From NCBI GenBank assembly GCA_964516055.1, contig CAZEYK010000031.1, positions 1 to 14,677 of the forward strand: a stretch of 14,677 nucleotides of DNA. Direction: 5' to 3'. Position numbers and translations under genes: made by a program. This document shows positions 7,872-13,137 of the stretch, in pieces. Numbering within the stretch: the stretch's first letter is position 1; the number at the start of each line of letters is the position of its first letter. The notes below the pieces were generated by a model. It had not been told where the DNA came from and did not search any database. It saw only the letters and a program-made list of their open reading frames with translations. Source of the stretch: JABIEQ01 sp964516055 (GTDB taxonomy: Bacteria; Patescibacteriota; Patescibacteriia; Magasanikbacterales; UBA922).

Positions 7872-8636
7872 TTATTTTCCCTTTTTCATTTGTTCTGCTT
7901 GTTCTAGTTGTTCTGGTGTGTTTATACCAAACCACTCATGTCCATTTTCTATTTTTATCACTTGCCATTTTACCCCTTGATCTCTTGCCATGGCGAGTGC
8001 TGTGGGAAGAGCGTATTCGCCAAGCTTTCGTAGTTGCGGCATAGTTGGATACATGTGTTCAAACCATTCACGATTGAAACAAAATGTACCGGTGCTAATT
8101 TCTTTTATCTTTTTTTGTTCTTCGGTAATATATTCTTTTTCAATAACTTCAATGTCTCCGTTTTCATGACGAATGATTCGTCCAAGTTGATCTGGATTGT
8201 CTACGTCAATTGAAAGTAATGAAAGTTTTGCGTGGCTATCACAATGTTCTTGAATGAAACGGTTGATCGTTTCCGGAGAATAAAATGCACTGTCATCTCC
8301 TTGAATGACGAGTATGGTATCAATATGTTTAGGGAGTTCTTTCATTCCTGTGTATGCGGCATGCGCTGTTCCTTTTTGTTCTTCTTGATGGGCGTAAGAA
8401 ACACGATCTTTAAAATACTCCGTTACTTTTTCTTTTTTGAATCCTACCACGAGACATATATGTTCATTCGTGAATCCCATGTCGGTTAATGTTTCTACGA
8501 CGTAGGAAACAATTGGTTTCCCTGCGAGCAATTTCATTACTTTTGGGATATCGGTACAACCAAGGCGAGTGCCTTTTCCAGCAGCGAGTATTACTACTGC
8601 TGTTTTTTCTACTATATTTTTTGGGATGATTATCAT
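7872..8636 (-). CDS. glmU: GlmU-like sugar-phosphate nucleotidyltransferase lacking the acetyltransferase half
   Basis: The 254-residue protein matches the N-terminal uridylyltransferase domain of GlmU, which joins UTP and N-acetylglucosamine-1-phosphate to give UDP-GlcNAc. The nucleotide loop is LAAGKGTRL (17-25) with PK at 31-32, followed by QEEQKGTAHA (84-93) and GDD (113-115). LGRIIR and a NGDIEVIEKE stretch then match the GlmU sugar-binding region. The chain ends about where GlmU would begin its left-handed beta-helix acetyltransferase domain (full GlmU is about 450 residues). No hexapeptide repeats are present here or in the next frame, so this is a true single-domain enzyme, not an obvious frameshift. 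It is followed by glmS, which fixes the pathway. Other nucleotidyltransferase specificities (for example glucose-1-phosphate) remain possible. Confidence 0.83.
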   Translation of the reverse strand: MIIIPKNIVEKTAVVILAAGKGTRLGCTDIPKVMKLLAGKPIVSYVVETLTDMGFTNEHICLVVGFKKEKVTEYFKDRVSYAHQEEQKGTAHAAYTGMKELPKHIDTILVIQGDDSAFYSPETINRFIQEHCDSHAKLSLLSIDVDNPDQLGRIIRHENGDIEVIEKEYITEEQKKIKEISTGTFCFNREWFEHMYPTMPQLRKLGEYALPTALAMARDQGVKWQVIKIENGHEWFGINTPEQLEQAEQMKKGK

Positions 8637-8661
8637 ATTTTTTTGAAAATATTTGTGAGGA

Positions 8662-8686
8662 AGGGGGAGATGAAGACTCTCCCCCT
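8662..8686 (-). terminator. GC-rich stem-loop after the glycosyltransferase gene
   Basis: GGGGGAGA at 8663-8670 pairs perfectly with TCTCCCCC at 8678-8685, with one more A-T pair outside and a 7-base loop. It starts 13 bases after the stop of the GT2 gene and 26 bases before the glmU-like start. No clear U-run follows on the minus strand (TTCCTCAC), so it is either a weak or factor-assisted terminator, an mRNA-stabilising hairpin, or a leader structure of the glmU transcript. Confidence 0.6.
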
Positions 8687-8699
8687 ATAGGACGACATA

Positions 8700-9425
8700 C
8701 TACCAACGATGCAAACACTTCTGAAGGAATGCAAGATGCCTGTCAATTCTGGCATTCCTTTCAGCGACCGCTTCAGAAGTTTGAGCATATTTTTTCTGCT
8801 GTTTTTCTCCGAGCAGGTCAGTGTATAGAGGAGGGATGGACATCTCATGAATGAGATTCCCCTTCCCCTTTGCAGTAAGGTACATGATCAGCTCGAGCTC
8901 CCATGAAGGTCCATCGAACTGGAGCTCTCCAGAAAAATCTTTCACCATGCCCGCAGGGATCAACATGAGACCGCACTGAGGATCGGTGAACGCAACGCCT
9001 CTATGCTCTTGAATAAAGCATACACTTTTTCGACATAGATCCATCCGTTCTTGCGGAACGGTGTACCCATTAATGTGCGAAAAACGTGTTCCTTTGATGA
9101 TGCGACCCGGATGTGATGACGCTTCAAGGAGCATCCTTTCAATTGCGTCAACGGGATGCTGACCATCACCATCGAAGATGATGATTTGCCCATTACTGTA
9201 GTGTATCAGAGAAAAAAAATACTTGATGATTTGTGGTTTTCCCTGGTAGTGACCACAATCGAGCACGACGTGTGCAAACTGCTTTGCAACACCGGTTGAA
9301 TCATCTGTTGACCCGTTGTCGGCGACGACTACTGTGAGATCAGGGTGTTTTTCCCTAATCTGAGGAAGCAACATCGTGAGAGGTTTTTGCTCATTTTTCA
9401 CGGGAATCACTATGGTGGTTTCCAT
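8700..9425 (-). CDS. GT2 glycosyltransferase, dolichol-phosphate-mannose-synthase-like
   Basis: The 241-residue protein is a GT-A fold family 2 glycosyltransferase. It begins with VIPVKNE (6-12), then DNGSTDDS (36-43), the metal-binding DGDGQHP (85-91) and TDPQCG (146-151). This set resembles DPM1/polyprenyl-phosphate glycosyltransferases, which load a sugar from a nucleotide donor onto a lipid phosphate. There is no C-terminal membrane anchor, so it would act at the inner membrane face as a peripheral enzyme. Donor and acceptor are unknown. The start is the ATG at 9423-9425, because AAGGAG lies six bases upstream; the frame stays open to a TTG at 9441-9443 that would add six residues and swallow this site. 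The gene is near 48-50% GC in sampled lines while flanking genes are about 22-37%, which suggests acquisition by transfer. Confidence 0.88.
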   Translation of the reverse strand: METTIVIPVKNEQKPLTMLLPQIREKHPDLTVVVADNGSTDDSTGVAKQFAHVVLDCGHYQGKPQIIKYFFSLIHYSNGQIIIFDGDGQHPVDAIERMLLEASSHPGRIIKGTRFSHINGYTVPQERMDLCRKSVCFIQEHRGVAFTDPQCGLMLIPAGMVKDFSGELQFDGPSWELELIMYLTAKGKGNLIHEMSIPPLYTDLLGEKQQKKYAQTSEAVAERNARIDRHLAFLQKCLHRW

Positions 9426-9431
9426 CGATTT

Positions 9432-9437
9432 CTCCTT
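9432..9437 (-). promoter_or_regulatory. Shine-Dalgarno site of the GT2 gene
   Basis: AAGGAG on the minus strand lies six bases before the ATG at 9423-9425. It is the only clear Shine-Dalgarno sequence before any of the 18 genes in the window and it decides the start of the glycosyltransferase. Confidence 0.8.
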
Positions 9438-9439
9438 GC

Positions 9440-9456
9440 ACAATTTTTGAAATTGT
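9440..9456. promoter_or_regulatory. Perfect inverted repeat directly upstream of the GT2 ribosome binding site
   Basis: ACAATTT at 9440-9446 and AAATTGT at 9450-9456 are exact reverse complements with a 3-base spacer. The repeat ends two bases before the AAGGAG site. It could be a protein-binding operator or a small hairpin controlling access to the ribosome site. No binding protein can be named. Confidence 0.4.
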
Positions 9457-9467
9457 CTACTTGTATG

Positions 9468-9490
9468 ATTGCTATTTAGGCAATAGCAAT
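9468..9490 (-). terminator. Stem-loop overlapping the NUDIX stop codon
   Basis: ATTGCTATT (9468-9476) and AATAGCAAT (9482-9490) pair perfectly over 9 bases with a 5-base loop. The NUDIX stop codon (9476-9478) lies in the loop side. It closes the TrmB-HAD-NUDIX operon, but no U-run follows on the minus strand (CATACAAG). A transcript-end or mRNA-stabilising hairpin is more likely than a strong intrinsic terminator. Confidence 0.5.
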
Positions 9491-9922
9491 CTTATATTGG
9501 AGACAATATTCTTGTAACACACCATATTCATCTTCATATCCAAGAGTATGGTGAGCTCCTTTCTTTTTTAACAATTCAAGTGCTCTCTCTATTGAATACC
9601 AATCAATACTATCATGCTCATTATCTAAACATGTTATCTCACCTTTTTTTTGTATTGCACAAAAATATAGTGTTCTTTTTTTTATTTCTTTTTCATCTCG
9701 AAAGAATGATGATTTTGCATCTGTAACAAATTTTTGAATATCTATATCTAAATTTGTTTCTTCTCGTATCTCTCTATGAAGTGTTTGCATTATATGTTCT
9801 TGTTCCTCGACAGTTCCTTTTGGAAGATGATATGTATCTGTTTTTTTACGATAAAGAAGCACAATATGTTGTACGTTTTTTGAATAAAATATAATTGCAC
9901 CAACAGAAAGATGTATCATCAT
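9476..9922 (-). CDS. NUDIX hydrolase
   Basis: The 148-residue protein carries a NUDIX box at residues 36-58: Gly36, five residues, Glu42, seven residues, then REIREET (50-56) and NL. It follows GX5EX7REUXEEXGU except that the usual glycine before the last hydrophobic is Asn57. The catalytic Glu51, Glu54 and Glu55 are present, so it should hydrolyse a nucleoside diphosphate linked to another group. LPKGTVE before the box is typical of the Ap4A/NTP-pyrophosphatase subgroup, but the substrate is not certain. The ATG overlaps the HAD stop by four bases (ATGA at 9919-9922), so translation is probably coupled. A second Met follows directly; the first is preferred because it has T before ATG. The coding region is very AT-rich, in sharp contrast to the next gene. 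Confidence 0.9.
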   Translation of the reverse strand: MMIHLSVGAIIFYSKNVQHIVLLYRKKTDTYHLPKGTVEEQEHIMQTLHREIREETNLDIDIQKFVTDAKSSFFRDEKEIKKRTLYFCAIQKKGEITCLDNEHDSIDWYSIERALELLKKKGAHHTLGYEDEYGVLQEYCLQYKIAIA

Positions 9923-10569
9923 ATTTGTTTACGAATATATAACGCTATTTCTGATAATTTTGAAAAATAAAGAATGTCACTTTGCTGATATATTTCTTCA
10001 GAATATTTTACGGGGTGTTTTCTTCCAACAATCAGACAATCTGGTATTGCTTGTTTGATTGCTTCATTTTCTTTTACATTATCATTGATACACAATTTTT
10101 TTTCTTCGTGCGTACAATATTTCATTATATGTGCTGGTTTATCGCCATTACAAATAATGATGTCATCAAAATATTTGCCCAATGTTGTTTGGTCAATTTT
10201 TTGTTTTTGAAAGATACTATTTCCTGCGGTAAGCAAATACACCACGGTACTTATTTCTCGGATGTCTTCCATAAATTGTTCTGCTTCTTTATCTTGAAAT
10301 GATTGCGCACCCAATTCTTTTAATTGCGCTAGTAGTGTTTGTTCATTAATGTGCGGGTAATCCCGTTTGGCTATGTCGCTATGTCGTTCGTATGAATAGT
10401 TGAAATAATCTCCTGACGTGCCACGAACCGCTTCTTGCATGATACGTTGGTATTCTTCCCCTGTTATTCCCATGTGTGAAAAAACATCTTCAATCTTAAG
10501 AGAAAGCTGGTGCGTATTATATAGCGTGTGGTCAAAATCAATAAATGTAATATCAAACAGTTTGTTCAT
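9919..10569 (-). CDS. HAD-superfamily hydrolase
   Basis: The 216-residue protein has the four HAD elements: motif I DFDHTL with nucleophile Asp11 and general acid Asp13, motif II around Thr114 in LLTAGN (112-117), a candidate motif III lysine at 144 in GDKP, and motif IV as CINDNVKEN (160-168) with Asp163. Motif IV is slightly unusual because the common DD or GDxxxD is replaced by NDNVKE. A helical cap insert sits between motifs I and II (about 25-100), so this is a C1-cap phosphatase of the phosphoglycolate/5'-nucleotidase type; the substrate is unknown. I chose the ATG at 10567-10569: it lies 11 bases after the TrmB stop and directly before motif I. A longer frame would need a TTG inside trmB. 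It is the middle gene of a three-gene operon. Confidence 0.85.
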   Translation of the reverse strand: MNKLFDITFIDFDHTLYNTHQLSLKIEDVFSHMGITGEEYQRIMQEAVRGTSGDYFNYSYERHSDIAKRDYPHINEQTLLAQLKELGAQSFQDKEAEQFMEDIREISTVVYLLTAGNSIFQKQKIDQTTLGKYFDDIIICNGDKPAHIMKYCTHEEKKLCINDNVKENEAIKQAIPDCLIVGRKHPVKYSEEIYQQSDILYFSKLSEIALYIRKQI

Positions 10570-10580
10570 ATTGTTTGTAT

Positions 10581-11315
10581 TTATAATGCATTCCAAAGAT
10601 TGTCGAATACAACTTGTTGTGTTTGGGATACCCCATCATTTTCAATCACAACACCCACGGCTTGTTGTTGTGCATTGAGAGAAATATAGGCCGTTTTTCC
10701 AGGATAGATGATAATGTAGGTGGGTGTGTTGCTTTTGTTGTTTAACCATTTTCTTTCATCTAAACCACGAAGTTCACCACCATCACCAATGGCAATCACT
10801 CGAACACTAATTCCTTTGGCAATACGGACATCACTGAATGTGGGAAAACTTTCATATAAATATTTTCGTAATCCTTCGGCAGAGTAAATACGATACATGG
10901 GGTCTTCGGCATGTTCACAGGTATGCAGTATGTCTTCAAGAATTTGGGTAAGTTCTTTGTCGGAATAATATTTTGCAATTGGGCGATCTCCTCCTTTGTG
11001 ATGAAGGGCAACTAATTCTGGAATGAGTTTGTTGAGTTCTTTGTCTACTCGATCAAGCTCTTCTGTTTGATGTTTTACAAGATTGTGAAGTTTATCTGGA
11101 TGTTCGGCAACAAAATGCTGTTTCGTATCTTTGTGGTAATAATTCACAATGTGATGATCTTGGAGCCACTTGAGTGCGTCATAAGTGGTGCCCCGATTGA
11201 GATCACAATACTCAGCAAGTGCACGAACAGAGCTTGGTCCTAATTGAAGAAGTGCCAAGTAGATATTGGCACATTTGTCAGAAAAACCTATTTTTTTTAA
11301 CGTTTCTATTTGCAT
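10581..11315 (-). CDS. TrmB-family transcriptional regulator
   Basis: The 244-residue protein starts with a winged helix-turn-helix (about 1-68, with QLGPSSVRALAEYCDLNRGT and TYDALKWLQDHHIV), the arrangement seen in TrmB regulators. A coiled-coil-like linker follows (about 75-105), then an alpha/beta C-terminal domain related to the TrmB effector domain (about 110-240, with YRIYSAEGLRKYLYESFP). In archaea such proteins control sugar uptake and sugar metabolism, and some sense sugars directly. The ligand and targets here are unknown. It is the first gene of an operon with a HAD phosphatase and a NUDIX hydrolase and has its own promoter (11333-11361), with an inverted repeat over the -35 box that could be an autoregulatory site. 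The gene pairs fbp-fbaB and glmU-glmS lie close by and are candidate targets. Confidence 0.85.
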   Translation of the reverse strand: MQIETLKKIGFSDKCANIYLALLQLGPSSVRALAEYCDLNRGTTYDALKWLQDHHIVNYYHKDTKQHFVAEHPDKLHNLVKHQTEELDRVDKELNKLIPELVALHHKGGDRPIAKYYSDKELTQILEDILHTCEHAEDPMYRIYSAEGLRKYLYESFPTFSDVRIAKGISVRVIAIGDGGELRGLDERKWLNNKSNTPTYIIIYPGKTAYISLNAQQQAVGVVIENDGVSQTQQVVFDNLWNAL

Positions 11316-11332
11316 ATTTGTGGGTATGTATA

Positions 11333-11361
11333 AGAATACTCTCGATATATATTGTTGTCAA
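11333..11361 (-). promoter_or_regulatory. Promoter of the TrmB-HAD-NUDIX operon
   Basis: On the minus strand a perfect -35 box TTGACA (11356-11361) is followed, after exactly 17 bases, by TATTCT (11333-11338, four of six consensus bases). The likely transcript start is about seven bases further, leaving a leader of only about ten bases before ATG and no room for a Shine-Dalgarno sequence. Confidence 0.6.
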
Positions 11362-11374
11362 TTTTTTTTCGACA
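11356..11374. promoter_or_regulatory. Inverted repeat overlapping the -35 box, possible TrmB operator
   Basis: TGTCAA (11356-11361) and TCGACA (11369-11374) form an inverted repeat with one mismatch and a 7-base T-only spacer. It covers the -35 box of the regulator gene, the position expected for an autorepressor site. Assignment to TrmB is inference. Confidence 0.35.
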
Positions 11375-11409
11375 GTTTTGTGGATATTTATGTTTTTTTC
11401 CTTTATATA

Positions 11410-11445
11410 GACAAAAACTTCCCGATTATTCAGGAAGTTTTTGTC
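11410..11445. terminator. Symmetrical intrinsic terminator after the phosphoribosyltransferase gene
   Basis: GACAAAAACTTCC (11410-11422) pairs perfectly with GGAAGTTTTTGTC (11433-11445), loop 10 bases. The core CTTCC/GGAAG stem is flanked by A5 and T5, so it reads as a terminator from either side. It lies 16 bases after the stop at 11461 and isolates the TrmB operon promoter. Confidence 0.75.
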
Positions 11446-11460
11446 ATAAACATTTCAATT

Positions 11461-11970
11461 TTATTCCGATGGTTGCAATCTTTTCCACGGAAATATGGGC
11501 CATTGTCTGGTTTCTATCCCATAATAGTCTGGTTCAAATTGTGACCATGGTTGTTTATATAATACGGCATAGCGAACATCAGCAGGATGTTTCATGCCCA
11601 TGTACTCACTGACGAGCTTGAGCGTTGAACCAGAAACAACCATTTCGTCTATAACCAATACATTCAATCCTTCAATATCTTTACTGAGTTCTTGAGAAAT
11701 TTTTGGTTTATGACGTAAATTTTGTTCTTTGCCTATTTTTTGTACTTTAGAAAAATCTATTTTTATGACGTAAAGTTCTTTGTTTCCAAGGGCGTAGGAA
11801 ATAAGTGATCCCGGAATGAGTCCAGAGCGAGCGATGGAAATAATAACGTCTGGCTCAAATCCTTCATTGTTCATGTTATGAATAACATTTTGAGCCGCCT
11901 GTTCTACTTCTTTCCACGTAATTTCTTTTTCTCCTTCACTTTTTTCGTAATAGTCTGATGCGCGATTCAT
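11461..11970 (-). CDS. Phosphoribosyltransferase, purine (archaeal Hpt/Gpt-like) type
   Basis: The 169-residue protein is a type I phosphoribosyltransferase. The PRPP-binding signature is VLVIDEMVVSGSTL (104-117), with DE at 108-109 in place of the usual DD or ED and SGST instead of TGRT. ARSG at 47-50 forms the pyrophosphate loop, and QWPIFPW near the C-terminus (156-162) resembles the W-x-x-x-PW tail of archaeal hypoxanthine/guanine-type enzymes. It would salvage a purine base using PRPP; which base is not clear. The open frame extends upstream to an ATG at 11989-11991, but those seven codons lie inside the terminator of the aldolase gene. I therefore prefer the ATG at 11968-11970, which also has the AT-ATG context of its neighbours. 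The gene stands alone between two terminators. Confidence 0.85.
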   Translation of the reverse strand: MNRASDYYEKSEGEKEITWKEVEQAAQNVIHNMNNEGFEPDVIISIARSGLIPGSLISYALGNKELYVIKIDFSKVQKIGKEQNLRHKPKISQELSKDIEGLNVLVIDEMVVSGSTLKLVSEYMGMKHPADVRYAVLYKQPWSQFEPDYYGIETRQWPIFPWKRLQPSE

Positions 11971-11977
11971 ATAGATG

Positions 11978-12010
11978 AAAAAACAACCCATCTCATTGAA
12001 TAGGTTGTTT
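11978..12010 (-). terminator. Intrinsic terminator of the fbp-fbaB operon
   Basis: On the minus strand AAACAACC (12003-12010) pairs with GGTTGTTT (11981-11988) over 8 bases, loop 14 bases, and ends in a T6 run (11978-11983). It begins 10 bases after the aldolase stop. It reaches into the region just before the phosphoribosyltransferase start. Confidence 0.7.
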
Positions 12011-12016
12011 ATTATA
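12011..12016 (-). promoter_or_regulatory. Possible -10 box for the phosphoribosyltransferase gene
   Basis: A perfect TATAAT lies on the minus strand just after the aldolase stop. No convincing -35 box is seen at 16-18 bases. The gene downstream needs a promoter because a terminator separates it from the aldolase gene, so this is the best candidate. Confidence 0.35.
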
Positions 12017-12020
12017 ATTG

Positions 12021-13091
12021 TTATGCGATTGTTACCTTTTCACAAAGATATACATCTTGGACAGCATTGATAATTTCCATTCCTTCGTTAAGTGGTTTTT
12101 GAAATGCTTTTCGACCAAGGATGAGTCCTGTTCCTCCTGCGCGTTTGTTAATGACTGCGGTTTCTACTGCGGCAGCAAGATCATTGTCTCCACTTGCTCC
12201 GCCGGAATTAATAAGTCCAATTCTTCCCATATAACAATTTGCTACTTGGTAACGACACAAATCAATAGGATGATCGCTGCAAAGATCGGTGTACATGCGT
12301 TCATCGTATTTTCCAAATTTATTTCCGTCTTGATTGAGTGCTTTGTATCCACCATTGTTGGTTGGTAACTTTTGTTTGATGATGTCGGCACCAAGAGTTA
12401 CCCCAAGGTGATTTGCTTGACCCGTGAGATCTGCTGATTCGTGATAATCTTTCCCATCAATTTTGAATGCGTCATTTCGAAGATAACACCAAAGGATACA
12501 AAACATGCCTTTGCTATGTGCCTGTTCAAATGCTTGTGCTACTTCTTCCATTTGTCGTTTTGATTCTTCTGAACCAAAATATACGGTTGCTCCAATTCCT
12601 TTTGCCCCCATGTTGTATGCACGATCAACTGAACCAAACATGCGTTGATCGTAGGTGTTTGGATACCGAAGCAAATCATTGTGATTTATTTTGGCAATGA
12701 ACGGAATGTTATCAGCGTATTTTTTACTTACCATTCCAAGCATACCAAGGGTACTCGCCACACCTGAACATCCTGCTTCGATAGCAAGCTTCACAATATG
12801 TTCTGGATCAAAATAGTCTGGATTTTTGGCAAAGCTAGCTCCAGCAGAGTGTTCAATTCCTTGATCAACAGGAAGGATGGATAGATATCCTGTTCCGGCG
12901 AGCCGTCCGGTGTTGTACAGTGTTTTAAGATTTTCTTGTACTTTTTCTGATCGATCAGAAATTCCAAATACGTCATCGACATGTGAGGGACTCGGTATAT
13001 GTAACCGTTCTTTGTTAATTTTTGGTGAAGAAAAATTAAGAAGGTTTTCTGCTTTTTCTCCAAGGAGTGTTTGGATTTCTGAATAGTTCAT
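12021..13091 (-). CDS. fbaB: Fructose-bisphosphate aldolase class I (FbaB/DhnA type)
   Basis: The enzyme interconverts fructose-1,6-bisphosphate with dihydroxyacetone phosphate and glyceraldehyde-3-phosphate through a Schiff-base lysine. The 356-residue protein is strikingly like E. coli FbaB along its full length: TLYNTGRLAGTGYLSILPVD (57-76), HSAGASFA (81-88), YFGSEES (171-177), ADLTGQANHL (220-229), ANCYMGR and the tail INAVQDVYL. The ADIIKQK segment (235-241) contains the likely Schiff-base lysine (Lys239 or Lys241). The start at ATG 13089-13091 is fixed because the first residues (MNYSEIQTLLGEKAENLL) line up with the E. coli N-terminus (MTDIAQLLGKDADNLL). The open frame continues to a TTG inside fbp, which I reject. 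It follows fbp by 46 bases, giving a two-gene gluconeogenic unit ended by a terminator. The unusual closeness to the enterobacterial protein could reflect transfer. Confidence 0.96.
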   Translation of the reverse strand: MNYSEIQTLLGEKAENLLNFSSPKINKERLHIPSPSHVDDVFGISDRSEKVQENLKTLYNTGRLAGTGYLSILPVDQGIEHSAGASFAKNPDYFDPEHIVKLAIEAGCSGVASTLGMLGMVSKKYADNIPFIAKINHNDLLRYPNTYDQRMFGSVDRAYNMGAKGIGATVYFGSEESKRQMEEVAQAFEQAHSKGMFCILWCYLRNDAFKIDGKDYHESADLTGQANHLGVTLGADIIKQKLPTNNGGYKALNQDGNKFGKYDERMYTDLCSDHPIDLCRYQVANCYMGRIGLINSGGASGDNDLAAAVETAVINKRAGGTGLILGRKAFQKPLNEGMEIINAVQDVYLCEKVTIA

Positions 13092-13137
13092 ATGTATAAA
13101 ATTTTTATTTTTTACTGTTGATGATATGTTACTAACA

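Noticed and set aside
9919..9921. UGA read as glycine (code 25, as in Gracilibacteria or SR1)
   Set aside because: UGA ends the HAD gene in a classic ATGA overlap, and no gene in the window needs an internal UGA to stay intact.
10570..10596. Nine-codon extension of the HAD protein from a TTG overlapping trmB
   Set aside because: The ATG at 10567-10569 lies at the normal distance from HAD motif I and after the trmB stop.
11971..11991. Seven-codon N-terminal extension of the phosphoribosyltransferase
   Set aside because: It would be encoded by the T-run and stem of the preceding terminator and starts in a G-ATG context unlike the other genes.
12791..13063. A 90-codon open frame on the minus strand inside the aldolase gene
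   Set aside because: Out of frame with clearly recognisable aldolase sequence and without a family match of its own.
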